From assembly GCA_947488485.1 (NCBI GenBank), contig CANKZO010000007.1, forward strand, positions 1 through 38,621: a stretch of 38,621 bases of DNA, written 5' to 3'. Below the pieces are notes generated by a model. The model was not told the origin of the DNA. It saw only the letters and a program-made list of their open reading frames with translations, and searched no databases. Positions 16,848 through 25,210 of this stretch are shown in pieces. A program made the translations under genes and the position numbers. How positions within the stretch are numbered: position 1 is the first letter of the stretch; every line of letters starts with the position of its first letter. The DNA is from Opitutia bacterium. Lineage in GTDB: Bacteria; Verrucomicrobiota; Verrucomicrobiae; Opitutales; UBA953.

Positions 16848-17939
16848 TCAGGACAGCTTGGCGAGCTCGGCGAGCAGCCGGGCGTTCTGGGCTTCGGTGC
16901 CGACGGTGAGGCGGAGCCAGCCCGTCATACCGTAACCGCGGAGCGGACGGACGATGACGCCGGCCTTCTGCAAGGTGGTGAAGGCCTCCTCGGCCTTAGG
17001 AATCTGGGCCGCCAGGAAGTTGGCCTTCCCGTCGATGAAGGCGAAGCCGAGCTGCTTGAGACCGGCGGACAGCTGGGCGATACCGGCGGCATTGACCTCA
17101 CGGGTGCGACGCACGAAAGCGTCGTCGTCGAGGGCGGCCTCGGCGGCGGCCAAGGCCGGCAGGTTGACGTTGAAGGGCTGGCGGACGCGGTTGAGCAGCC
17201 CGCAGACTTCCGTCGAACCCATCAGGTAACCGACGCGCAGGCCGGCGAGACCATAGGCCTTGGAGAAAGTGCGGGACAGGACCACCTTGCGCCCGGACTT
17301 CATCAGCGGGCGCAGATCAGCCGACGCCTCGAGGTATTCCGTGTAGGCTTCGTCGAGACAGAAGATGACGTCTTCCGGCAACGAAGCGGCGAAGGCGAGA
17401 ATATCGGCCGGCTCGTCGGTGCCACCGGTGGGATTATTGGGGCTAGCCAAGAAGACGATCCGGGTCTTAGGCGTGACCGCGGCACGCATGGCCTTCAGAT
17501 CATGACGGTAGCCGGGCATCGGTACTTCCACCGGGGTAGCGCCGAAGAGCATCGTCGCGAGCTTGTAGACGATGAACGCCTGCGAGCCGAAGACGACCTC
17601 GTCGCCGGGACGAAGGAAAGCCTGCGCGAGCAGGATCATCACCTCGTTGGAACCGTTGCCGATGACGAAATTGCCCGGCTCGAGCGCCCACTTCTTCGCA
17701 AGCTTCTCCCGGAGGAAGGTGCACCCGCCATCCGGGTAGAGATGACAGTTATCAAGGGCCTTGTGCGCGGCGGCCAGGCCCAGCGGCGAAGGGCCGAGGG
17801 GGTTCTCATTCGATGCCAGCTTGATGACGGCGGACGGGTCGAGCCCGAACTCCCGGGCGACGACTTCGATGGGCCGACCAGCCTCATAGACGGGCTGAGT
17901 CAGCACAGGGCGATTGGCGAGGTCGGCGTAGGTGGCCAT
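16848..17939 (-). CDS. hisC: Histidinol-phosphate aminotransferase
   Basis: PLP enzyme of histidine synthesis that interconverts imidazole acetol phosphate and histidinol phosphate. 363 residues from the ATG at 17939 (MATYADLANRP); an ATG five codons upstream (17954) is an alternative. Visible motifs: KLASNENPLGPSPLG near the N-terminus, SPNNPTGG, CLDEAYTEYLE and the PLP-lysine segment SRTFSKAYGLAGLRVGY. The frame stays open further upstream across the divergent gap, but that part does not resemble the family. Downstream the Minf_1886 gene follows after two bases. Aromatic aminotransferase activity cannot be excluded from sequence alone. Confidence 0.93.
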   Translation of the reverse strand: MATYADLANRPVLTQPVYEAGRPIEVVAREFGLDPSAVIKLASNENPLGPSPLGLAAAHKALDNCHLYPDGGCTFLREKLAKKWALEPGNFVIGNGSNEVMILLAQAFLRPGDEVVFGSQAFIVYKLATMLFGATPVEVPMPGYRHDLKAMRAAVTPKTRIVFLASPNNPTGGTDEPADILAFAASLPEDVIFCLDEAYTEYLEASADLRPLMKSGRKVVLSRTFSKAYGLAGLRVGYLMGSTEVCGLLNRVRQPFNVNLPALAAAEAALDDDAFVRRTREVNAAGIAQLSAGLKQLGFAFIDGKANFLAAQIPKAEEAFTTLQKAGVIVRPLRGYGMTGWLRLTVGTEAQNARLLAELAKLS

Positions 17940-18000
17940 GTGTGGAACACTCATGAGGGAGAATCCCCTCAAGGCAAGCGTCCGCATGCCGCCTCCCCGC

Positions 18001-18029
18001 TTGCCAGCGAGGGGGGCGACAGGTAGACG
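18001..18029 (+). promoter_or_regulatory. Candidate leaderless promoter for the RmlD-like gene
   Basis: TTGCCA (18001-18006), 17 bases, TAGACG (18024-18029), then seven bases to the ATG at 18037, the same geometry as upstream of menF. A G-rich run (18010-18016) is too far from the ATG to be a normal ribosome binding site. Confidence 0.45.
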
Positions 18030-18036
18030 AACGCAC

Positions 18037-19002
18037 ATGAAGATCATCGTCACAGGGGCCTCCGGTTTCCTTGGCCGCGAAGTCTGCCTCGCCGCCTTGC
18101 GCCGCGGCCATGAGGTGCTGGCGCTAGGCGGCTCCCGCGCGCCCGTGGTACCGGGCGTAGCGCAGGCCCGCGCCTTCGATCTCTGCGCCGAGGCCGCGCT
18201 CGAAGCCCTCGTGCTCGAAGAGTTCCCGCACGCCGTCGTCCATTGCGCCGCCTTTCCGACGATCGAAGCCTGCCAGGCCGACCCCGCCCGCGCCCAAGTG
18301 CTCAACGCGGAAGTCCCGAAGAAGCTGGCGCAGCTCTGTTTCCACTTGGGTGCGAAACTCGTCCACCTTTCCACCGACACGGTCTTCGACGGCGTCGCCG
18401 GCAACTATCAGCCCACCGACCAACCTAAGCCGCTCAATCTTTATGGAGAGACCAAAGCGGCCGCCGAGGTCGAAGTCCTGCGCTACGGCCGCGAGCACGC
18501 CGCCGTGTTGCGCACTTCGCCGATCATCGGCAACTCCGTGAGCGGCGACCGGGGTCTGCACGAAAGGCTCTTCGTCTCCTGGAAAGAAGGCCGGCCGGCT
18601 TCGCTCTTCACCGACGAGATCCGCCAGCCAGTCGAAGTCTCGAATCTCGCGGACGTGACGATCGAGCTTTGCGAACGGAATAACCTATCGGGCCTTTACC
18701 ACTGGGCTGGCACTGAGGCCATGAGTCGCCACGAGATCGGCTCCCGCATCGCCCGTCACTTCGGATTGGATGCCGACAGTCTGGTGCGCCCGATCACCCG
18801 GGCTGAAGTTCCGGCCGCCGCCGCCCGCCCTCGAGACCTCAGCCTCAGACTTCATCCCCTCGCCGGCAAGCTGCGCACGCCCGCCCAGTCTTTCGAAGAT
18901 CAATTGGCGCAGCTGCGCGTCCCTCGGGGCAGCGAGGACTGGTACGAGCAGGCGACCGGCCGAAAGGTCGTGCGTCGTCTCGAAAAAGGCATAGACTTCT
19001 GA
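18037..19002 (+). CDS. RmlD-like SDR sugar-nucleotide reductase
   Basis: 321-residue extended short-chain dehydrogenase of the RmlD substrate-binding type (dTDP-4-dehydrorhamnose reductase and relatives such as MAT2B). Rossmann motif GASGFLG at residues ~7-13, STDTVFDG as in RmlD, and the catalytic YGETK (Tyr-x-x-x-Lys). The C-terminal part carries the substrate-binding region with GLYHWAG. No rmlA, rmlB or rmlC is nearby, so rhamnose synthesis is not supported by context and a different substrate is possible. I chose the ATG at 18037 because the family begins MKIIVTGASG; the longer frame upstream lacks support. The next gene starts two bases after the stop. Confidence 0.85.
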   Translation: MKIIVTGASGFLGREVCLAALRRGHEVLALGGSRAPVVPGVAQARAFDLCAEAALEALVLEEFPHAVVHCAAFPTIEACQADPARAQVLNAEVPKKLAQLCFHLGAKLVHLSTDTVFDGVAGNYQPTDQPKPLNLYGETKAAAEVEVLRYGREHAAVLRTSPIIGNSVSGDRGLHERLFVSWKEGRPASLFTDEIRQPVEVSNLADVTIELCERNNLSGLYHWAGTEAMSRHEIGSRIARHFGLDADSLVRPITRAEVPAAAARPRDLSLRLHPLAGKLRTPAQSFEDQLAQLRVPRGSEDWYEQATGRKVVRRLEKGIDF

Positions 19003-19004
19003 GC

Positions 19005-19700
19005 ATGGATGTCCTGCCCCGCCAAGCTGCCGACGCTGTCGTGAACATGGCGGCCGACCAGATGCTGCTGGAGCACTACCCTGCCCCCGATCGCGTCCGC
19101 TTTCGCCCGTTCGCGTGGTCCGAGCCGAGCTATACCTTCGGCGTCTCTCAGGCATGGGCTAAGTATCGCGCCCTGGTCCCGGCGAATCTCCCTCTAATCC
19201 GACGCTGCACCGGCGGCGGCCTCGTCTCACACCTCGACGATTGGACCTTCGCCTTGGTCATCCCGCCCGCTCATCCGCTTTTCAAAGCCGATGCCATGGC
19301 GACCTACGCCGCGGTCCATGAGGCGCTGTTGGCGGCCTTGGTCGCGCAAGGACAGCCGGTGAAACTTTCCCCCGTCCCGGAAGGTCAGCGCGAATTCCAA
19401 GCTCCCGACGCCTGTGCGCAGCGTGCCGAGCCCAACGATCTCGTCCGCTCCGACGATGGCCGCAAGGTCGCTGGCGCCGCGCAGAAGCGTAACCGGCACG
19501 GCTTGCTCATCGAAGGCTATGTCTGGAAGCCGTTCCTGACCGGCTGCGACTGGCTGCGCTTCGAAAAAGATTTCGTCACGCAACTAGGACGCGTCCTGCA
19601 GAGCGCGCCGGTCGACGTCCCTGAACCGATGTACGATCAGTTCGACCACGAAGGCACTTGGGCCAAGTTCGCTTCAAAGGAGTGGAACCAGCGGATTTAA
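19005..19700 (+). CDS. Lipoate-protein ligase / octanoyltransferase family protein
   Basis: A 231-residue member of the LplA/LipB/BirA cofactor-transferase fold. It has the ligand-binding RRCTGGG, followed by a cysteine-containing segment (PDACAQ) and GRKVAGAAQKR, whose lysine is the conserved catalytic/ligand lysine. The position of the Cys before the GRKVAG motif is like LipM-type octanoyl-ACP:protein octanoyltransferases, which use a cysteine acyl intermediate; LplA ligases are usually longer (about 330). An octanoyltransferase role in lipoate assembly is therefore my preferred reading. It is probably cotranscribed with the RmlD-like gene and ends in a TTAA shared with the mutS stop. Confidence 0.82.
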   Translation: MDVLPRQAADAVVNMAADQMLLEHYPAPDRVRFRPFAWSEPSYTFGVSQAWAKYRALVPANLPLIRRCTGGGLVSHLDDWTFALVIPPAHPLFKADAMATYAAVHEALLAALVAQGQPVKLSPVPEGQREFQAPDACAQRAEPNDLVRSDDGRKVAGAAQKRNRHGLLIEGYVWKPFLTGCDWLRFEKDFVTQLGRVLQSAPVDVPEPMYDQFDHEGTWAKFASKEWNQRI

Positions 19701-22240
19701 GCGAACAGGTCTAATTCCGGACCTGCTTCCTTGCCCGTCGGCTTGGCCGCTACCGCCTTCTTGGGCGAAACCGATGGCACGGCCTGCGCCGAGGCTGCCG
19801 GGGCCTTGGCGGGCAAGCCAGACCCGGCCTCGAGGCCGCCCAGGATCTCGCGGGCTCGCTGGACGACAGCCGGTGGCATGCCGGCGAGGCGGGCGACCTG
19901 GATACCATAGGAGCGGTCCGCGGCGCCGGGCACGACCCGGCGGACGAAGACGATCTCGTCCTGCCACTCCTTGACCGCGACGGACCAATTCCGCAGACGG
20001 GGACGGTCCGCGGCCAGCTTGGTAAGTTCGTGGTAATGGGTAGCGAAGAGCGTACGCGGTCCGGCGGAGCCTTCGCCGTGAAGATGTTCGGCGACCGCCC
20101 AGGCGATGCTGATGCCGTCGTAAGTGCTCGTGCCACGGCCGATCTCATCCAGGACGACGAGCGAACGGACGGTCGCGTTGTTCAGGATGTTGGCGGTCTC
20201 GTTCATCTCGACCATGAACGTCGAGTTGCCGCGCGAAAGTTCATCGGACGCGCCGACGCGACAAAAGATACGATCGACGAGACCGATGCGGGCCTTGGTG
20301 GCGGGGACCCAGCAGCCGAGATGCGCCAGCAAGGCGATCAACGCGACCTGCCGGATGTAGGTCGACTTACCCGCCATGTTCGGGCCGGTCAGCAAGGCGA
20401 TCTGCTCGCCCGAACCGGCGAGACGGGTATCGTTAGGCACGAACGAACCGGCGCCGGGACGTGCCTGCAGCATGCGTTCGACGACGGGATGACGACCTTG
20501 CTCGATCTCCAAGACATCGGAATCGTCGACGAGCGGCTGGTACCAGTTGGCTTCGCGGGCCAGGTCGGCCCATCCACGCAGGACATCGACTTCGGCGACG
20601 ACAAGGGCGGTGGCGAGCAACGCTTCGGTGCGGGCGACGACCTCCGCCAGCAAGGCTTGGAAAAGTTCGGTCTCCCGGGCGAGCGCCTGCTCATCGGCGC
20701 GGAGCACCTCGCGTTCCTTGGTGCGAAGTTCTTCGGTGGTGAAGCGCTCGGCGTTCACCATGGTCTGCTTGCGGATGTAATCCGCCGGGACGGCAGCCAG
20801 GTTGGCCTTGGTGATCTCAATGGCGTAACCGAAGGCGCCATTGTAGCGGACCTTCAGCGACTTGATGCCCGTGCGGTTCTGTTCGTTGCGCTCGAAATCC
20901 GCGATCCAGCCCTTGCTGTCCGAAGCGAGCGAGCGAAGGCGGTCGAGCTCCGCGTCGAAGCCGGTGCGCAAGGCTCCCCCTTCGGTCAGGTCGACCGGGA
21001 GTTCGTCGCCAAGGGCGGCTTCCAGACGAGTCAGCAGCGCCGGTTCGGTCTCGATGCGCGCGGCCAACGCCGCAAGGGTACCTCCGGGCAAGGCCTGCAG
21101 CTCTTCGCGCAAAGGAGGCAGCGAACGCAACGTATCGCGGATGCCGCCCAGTTCGCGGGGATTGCGCAGACGATTCTGGAGTCGGGCGAGGATGCGGGCG
21201 AGGTCGCGGACTCCGCGCAAGGCTTCGGCGACGCGAGAAGCCGCACCGGGGTGACGGACGAATTCGCCGACGGCGGCCTGACGACGGCTGATCAGTCCGA
21301 GTTCAGTGGACGGCTCCGCGAGCCACAAAGCCAGCAGACGAGCCCCCGCGGGTGTCTCCGTCCGGTCGATGGTCTCCAGCAATGAACCTTCACGGGCACC
21401 GCCCGAAGCCGCGAAGAGCTCGAGGTTGCGGGACGAAGCGGCATCCAGGAGGACCGAGTCGCCGAGTTTGGCTTCGATGAGGCGGAACAGGTTCTTGGGA
21501 CGATCGCAGAGCGAATCAGTGACGTAGCCCAGCACCGCGCCGGCGGCGCCAAGGGCGGCATGTTCGTCGGTCAGACCGAAGCCAGCCAGCCCATGGACGG
21601 AGAGCGTCTGAGCGACCAGGCGCGCGCCGGCGGGGCCGTCGAAGTTCCAGCCCGGCAGCCGGGAGACCGCCCTACCCTGCAGGAAGACTTCGAGGGCCTC
21701 GCGATCGGCCGCGGACGGCTCGAGTCCTTCGGGCAGGATGATTTCGCGGGGCGAGACCGAATGAAGCAACGGGAGCAGACGCGAAGGGCTGCTGTCTGTA
21801 GCGAGACGGAAATCAGCCGTCGAGACGTCGAGCCAGGCGGCATGCCAACCTTGCTTGTCCCAACAGAGCGCGGCCAGGTAGTTGCCGCGACGGGAGTCGA
21901 GCTGAGAGTCCTCCAGGGCCGTGCCCGGGGTCAGGATGCGGGTCAGTCCGCGACGCACGAGCTTACCGGCGACGGGGGCTTCCAACTGGTCGCAGATCGC
22001 GACCTTCCAGCCGGCAGCCAGGAGCCGATTCACGTAAGCCGGGGCGGCGTGGTGCGGAAGGCCGGCCATCGGCGTCTCGTGCCGCTTCGTGAGCGTCAAC
22101 CCGAGCACCTTCGCGGCGACCTCGGCGTCATGACCGAAGACTTCGTAGAAGTCACCGAGACGGAAGAGCAGGATCGTGCCTTCCGCGAGTTTGTCGCGGA
22201 ACTCACGGTACTGCCGCTGCATCGGGGTTTCCTTCTCCAC
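19697..22240 (-). CDS. mutS: DNA mismatch repair protein MutS
   Basis: Mismatch-recognition ATPase, 847 residues. The N-terminal domain has GDFYEVFG (the Phe-x-Glu mismatch-reading motif) and LTKRHETPMAGLPHHA. The ATPase domain near residue 617 has the Walker A GPNMAGKSTYIRQ, then SELSRGNSTFMVEMNE, LDEIGRGTSTYDG and FATHYHEL. The start is GTG at 22240; an in-frame TAG lies 14 codons upstream with no better start between, and an ATG six codons inside is the alternative. The C-terminus has an Ala/Pro/Lys-rich linker before a short tail ending LDLFA. mutL is not nearby. It is downstream of phoH on the same strand (77-base gap). Confidence 0.98.
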   Translation of the reverse strand: MEKETPMQRQYREFRDKLAEGTILLFRLGDFYEVFGHDAEVAAKVLGLTLTKRHETPMAGLPHHAAPAYVNRLLAAGWKVAICDQLEAPVAGKLVRRGLTRILTPGTALEDSQLDSRRGNYLAALCWDKQGWHAAWLDVSTADFRLATDSSPSRLLPLLHSVSPREIILPEGLEPSAADREALEVFLQGRAVSRLPGWNFDGPAGARLVAQTLSVHGLAGFGLTDEHAALGAAGAVLGYVTDSLCDRPKNLFRLIEAKLGDSVLLDAASSRNLELFAASGGAREGSLLETIDRTETPAGARLLALWLAEPSTELGLISRRQAAVGEFVRHPGAASRVAEALRGVRDLARILARLQNRLRNPRELGGIRDTLRSLPPLREELQALPGGTLAALAARIETEPALLTRLEAALGDELPVDLTEGGALRTGFDAELDRLRSLASDSKGWIADFERNEQNRTGIKSLKVRYNGAFGYAIEITKANLAAVPADYIRKQTMVNAERFTTEELRTKEREVLRADEQALARETELFQALLAEVVARTEALLATALVVAEVDVLRGWADLAREANWYQPLVDDSDVLEIEQGRHPVVERMLQARPGAGSFVPNDTRLAGSGEQIALLTGPNMAGKSTYIRQVALIALLAHLGCWVPATKARIGLVDRIFCRVGASDELSRGNSTFMVEMNETANILNNATVRSLVVLDEIGRGTSTYDGISIAWAVAEHLHGEGSAGPRTLFATHYHELTKLAADRPRLRNWSVAVKEWQDEIVFVRRVVPGAADRSYGIQVARLAGMPPAVVQRAREILGGLEAGSGLPAKAPAASAQAVPSVSPKKAVAAKPTGKEAGPELDLFA

Positions 22241-22246
22241 GCAAAG

Positions 22247-22275
22247 GAGCGAAAGCCCCGGGAGGGTCTCCGCAA
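22247..22275 (-). promoter_or_regulatory. Possible promoter for mutS
   Basis: On the minus strand: TTGCGG (22275-22270), 17 bases, a weak TCGCTC (22252-22247), then six bases to the GTG at 22240. The spacing matches the other candidates but the -10 is poor. Confidence 0.2.
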
Positions 22276-22317
22276 GTGCGGACTACCGGCCCCGGCCCGG
22301 ACGGACCGGGAAGTTGC

Positions 22318-23862
22318 TCACATCAGCTGGGCGGCGAGTTCGGACAAGGCGCTACGGACCCCGCTGAGGAGTCGCACATTGGCCGTGATGGCGTGGCCCT
22401 TCATGCGCTCATGAGTATGAATGAGCCCGTTGGACTTACCGTCGAGATAGGGAGTGTCGACCTGGTCGAGGTCACCGATGAGGACGACCTTGGAGCCTTC
22501 CCCGATGCGGGTGATGACGGTCTTGGCCTCATGCGGGGTCATGTTCTGGGCTTCGTCCACGATCATGAAAGCGTGGCCGATCGAGCGGCCGCGGATGAAC
22601 GTCATCGCCTCGATCTCGATCAGGCCCGAGTCGATGAGCCACTGGTAGGGCTTACGCGGCTGATTGATCGCCTGGAACTGCGAACCGAAGATCGGTTGAG
22701 GCGTCTTCATCGCCTGGGCTTTCTTTTGGCGGCGTTGCGTGTCGGTCGCGACGGCTTCCTTCGCGGTCGGCGTCGCGGCGGCGTTGCCGTTCTTCGAGAA
22801 GAGCACCTCGAGATTGTCGAAATAAGGCTGGATGTAGGGTGACAGCTTCTCCTCCTTGGAGCCGGGCAAAGCGCCGATGTCCTTGCCGATCTGCACGACC
22901 GGACGCGAGACGTAGAGCTTCTTATAAGGAGAGAAGTCGCTGAGCACCTGGGACAGCGCCGCGGCGATCGACAGGAAGGTCTTACCGGTGCCGGCACGAC
23001 CGAAGCAGGTGACCAGGCGGATCTCCGGATTCAGCAAGGCGTCCAGGAAGATCCACTGCTCGAAATTCTTGGGGATGACGCGCATGCCGCGGGGCATCTG
23101 CAGGCCCTTGCGGGCGCCGCTGTCGGAGGACATGAATTCGCGGTAAAGACCCAGCGGGACGAAGGCGCCGTCGCCGAGGTGGCGGGCGGGCTCGCTCCAG
23201 GAGTCCGAAGTGAACATCACGTATTCGTTGATGAGCAGCGGCGGCTCTTCCTTCACCTTCACCTGGACCTGGCCGAGCTCCCGGAAATCGCGCATCGCGG
23301 CGGCGGTGACCTTGATCGTGCGGTAGTCGCCGACGTCGCTGGTCTCGACGCGGTCGTTACGGTAATCTTGGACCTCGAGGCCGAGAGCCTGCGCCTTCAG
23401 GGCCATGCAGGCGTCCTTGGTGACGAGAATGACCGCGCCCTTGGAGGTGTCGCGCAGATAGATCGCGGAGGCGATGATGCGGTGGTCGGGGGCGTCGACC
23501 TGCATGAAGACCGCGCGCAGGCGTTCGGCCTTCGTGCCGCTGAAGTGGTCGCGGATCAGCGCCTCGTTGATCACGATGCGCAGTTCGCCGCCGTCACGGA
23601 GATCGGCGTGCAGCGAACCCGGCTTCGAGGGATCGCCGTCGACGATGTCCTTCAAGGGCCGATTCTCGAAGAGCGCCCGGATGGCCCGGTTCACGCGGCG
23701 CGCGCTGGCGCCGAGCTGACCTTGCTGGGTCTTCAGACGATCGAGCTCCGACAAGACTTCGACGGGCACGGCGACGATGTGCTCATCGAACTTGAACAGG
23801 GACTCGGGATCGTGAATCAGTACGTTGGTGTCCAGGACGTAAGTCTTTTTCACGTCCTTCAT
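22318..23862 (-). CDS. PIN domain-PhoH ATPase fusion protein
   Basis: 514 residues. The N-terminal ~150 residues are a PIN-type ribonuclease domain with acidic residues in YVLDTNVLIHD, VLSELDRL and VTKDACM. The C-terminal half is the PhoH P-loop ATPase with Walker A FGRAGTGKT and Walker B MIVDEAQNMTPHE, then VVLIGDLDQVDTPY. This is the PhoH2-like (YlaK-type) architecture, for which RNA helicase and ribonuclease activities have been reported. There is no adjacent antitoxin-like small gene. It lies between DUF971 and mutS on the same strand. Confidence 0.95.
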   Translation of the reverse strand: MKDVKKTYVLDTNVLIHDPESLFKFDEHIVAVPVEVLSELDRLKTQQGQLGASARRVNRAIRALFENRPLKDIVDGDPSKPGSLHADLRDGGELRIVINEALIRDHFSGTKAERLRAVFMQVDAPDHRIIASAIYLRDTSKGAVILVTKDACMALKAQALGLEVQDYRNDRVETSDVGDYRTIKVTAAAMRDFRELGQVQVKVKEEPPLLINEYVMFTSDSWSEPARHLGDGAFVPLGLYREFMSSDSGARKGLQMPRGMRVIPKNFEQWIFLDALLNPEIRLVTCFGRAGTGKTFLSIAAALSQVLSDFSPYKKLYVSRPVVQIGKDIGALPGSKEEKLSPYIQPYFDNLEVLFSKNGNAAATPTAKEAVATDTQRRQKKAQAMKTPQPIFGSQFQAINQPRKPYQWLIDSGLIEIEAMTFIRGRSIGHAFMIVDEAQNMTPHEAKTVITRIGEGSKVVLIGDLDQVDTPYLDGKSNGLIHTHERMKGHAITANVRLLSGVRSALSELAAQLM

Positions 23863-23899
23863 GTTGTCCGTTCCCCGAGGGCGGGCAACCTGTAAAAAC

Positions 23900-24202
23900 T
23901 TATTTCGGCGGATCGATCGCGCGAAGGTAATCCCAACTATAGATGCCGGTCCGGTGTCCGTCGCTGAACTCGAAACTCACCGCATAGTTACCCACGCGAC
24001 TCATCCCTGTCACCGTCACGCCGGGAAACCGACGGGGTCCGTCGCCGCCCCAGCGCTGGCCAAGGATGTCCACCTCCCCCATGTTCTCCGCGCTCGGGGA
24101 AAGTTCCCGCAGGAGCTCCGCCCGCAGGCACTGCTCATGTCCGTCCTCCCAGGTGAGGGCGACGAAGTCCCCGATGATCTGAAGGTCGCGTGGCGGCCGC
24201 AT
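23900..24202 (-). CDS. DUF971 (GBBH-like N-terminal) domain protein
   Basis: A stand-alone 100-residue protein from the ATG at 24202. The frame is open further upstream but that part is a shadow of ybaB. It begins MRPPRDLQIIGDFVALTWED, continues GHEQCLRAELLREL and ends with the signature GNYAVSFEFSDGHRTGIYSW DYLR region, matching DUF971. In eukaryotes the domain is fused to gamma-butyrobetaine hydroxylase; bacterial stand-alone copies are uncharacterised, with links to Fe-S protein maturation suggested for some relatives. phoH follows after 37 bases. Confidence 0.88.
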   Translation of the reverse strand: MRPPRDLQIIGDFVALTWEDGHEQCLRAELLRELSPSAENMGEVDILGQRWGGDGPRRFPGVTVTGMSRVGNYAVSFEFSDGHRTGIYSWDYLRAIDPPK

Positions 24203-24257
24203 GGGACGAAAGTGGTCGGGTCGAGGGCGGGCGCAAGCGGGTACGTGTCGGACGACC

Positions 24258-24285
24258 TTGACTCCGTGCCGCCGCTGGAGACCCT
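24258..24285 (+). promoter_or_regulatory. Candidate promoter for ybaB-recR
   Basis: TTGACT (24258-24263), 16 bases, GACCCT (24280-24285), ten bases before the ATG at 24296. On the other strand TTGCGC (24236-24231) and ACTTTC (24213-24208) with a 17-base spacer end five bases before the DUF971 ATG, so the two may be back to back. Confidence 0.3.
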
Positions 24286-24295
24286 GCCCTCTCAT

Positions 24296-24601
24296 ATGGC
24301 AGGCGTAGGCAAACTCCTCAAACAGGCCCAGAAGATGCAGCGTGGCATCGCCGAGGCTCAACAGCAGCTCGCAGCCGAAAGGCTCGAAGTCTCCCACGGC
24401 GGCGGCGCGATCCGCGTGACGGTCGACGGCCATGGGCTCGTCCACGGGCTGTCGATCGACCCCGAGTTCCTCAAGGAAGAGAAGAGCGTGGTCGAACAGG
24501 CCCTCGTGCTCGCCCTCCAGGAAGCCTCGGCCAAGGCCCGTGTCTTGCACGAGGCCACGATGTCGAAGGCCACGGCCGGTTTCTCCCTGCCCGGGATGTG
24601 A
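24296..24601 (+). CDS. ybaB: YbaB/EbfC nucleoid-associated protein
   Basis: A 101-residue DNA-binding protein. It has the N-terminal helix MAGVGKLLKQAQKMQRGIAE, the central strands with GGAIRVTVDGHG, and a C-terminal helix ending in SLPGM, all typical of the YbaB/EbfC family (homodimeric nucleoid-associated proteins). The ATG at 24296 gives the standard length. It lies six bases before recR, the same ybaB-recR order found across many bacteria, which supports both calls and a recombination/repair link. Confidence 0.95.
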   Translation: MAGVGKLLKQAQKMQRGIAEAQQQLAAERLEVSHGGGAIRVTVDGHGLVHGLSIDPEFLKEEKSVVEQALVLALQEASAKARVLHEATMSKATAGFSLPGM

Positions 24602-24607
24602 TCGCCC

Positions 24608-25210
24608 GTGACCCCTTCTTTCGACAAGGTCCGCCAGCTCCTCAAGATGCTTCCCGGCATGGGGCATCGCTCCGCTGAACGCCTCGCCCTCCACTTGCTG
24701 GTCGAGCGCCCCGGCAAGCTCGCGCCTCTGCTCGAATCCTTGCAGGCCGCCGCCGCGGCCGTCCGGCGTTGCGGTCGTTGCGGCAGTCTCGCCGAAACCG
24801 AGCTCTGTCCGGTCTGTCAGGACGTCAAACGCGACCCCGCCGCCGTCTGCGTGGTCGAACAGGTCCCCGACCTCATGGCCATCGAGCGCTCCTCGGCTTA
24901 TCGTGGCACCTACCACGTCCTGCACGGCCGCCTGTCCCCCATCAACGGCGTCGGTCCGGATCAGCTCAACCTCGCGACGTTCGAGCAACGCCTGAAGGAC
25001 GAACCCATCACCGAGGTCGTCCTCGCGCTGGGTAATGACATCGAAGGCGAAGCGACCTGCCACTATATCACCGAAGCAATCCAAGCGATCCGTCCGAGCA
25101 TCAAGGTCTCGCGCATCGGTTTCGGTCTTCCGAGCGGCAGCGGCCTGACTTTCGCCGACCCCGCCACGCTCCGGAGCGCCTTGGAGGGTCGTCGCGATGT
25201 CGCCAACTGA
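24608..25210 (+). CDS. recR: Recombination mediator protein RecR
   Basis: A 200-residue recombination mediator that acts with RecO (and RecF) in loading RecA onto gaps. N-terminal helix-hairpin-helix LLKMLPGMGHRSAERLALHL, a C4 zinc finger CGRCGSLAETELCPVC, then the Toprim domain with VVEQVPDLMAIE and the C-terminal ATP/Walker-like GEATCHYI. The start is a GTG at 24608, six bases after the ybaB stop. The end overlaps the next gene by 14 bases in a different frame. Confidence 0.97.
   Translation: MTPSFDKVRQLLKMLPGMGHRSAERLALHLLVERPGKLAPLLESLQAAAAAVRRCGRCGSLAETELCPVCQDVKRDPAAVCVVEQVPDLMAIERSSAYRGTYHVLHGRLSPINGVGPDQLNLATFEQRLKDEPITEVVLALGNDIEGEATCHYITEAIQAIRPSIKVSRIGFGLPSGSGLTFADPATLRSALEGRRDVAN

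Noticed and set aside
17940..18404. N-terminal extension of the hisC frame
   Set aside because: It covers the divergent gap and the start of the RmlD-like gene; the family start corresponds to the ATG at 17939 and the extra part is not HisC-like.
24203..25084. N-terminal extension of the DUF971 frame
   Set aside because: It runs opposite ybaB and recR, which are certain; the DUF971 domain starts at the ATG at 24202.
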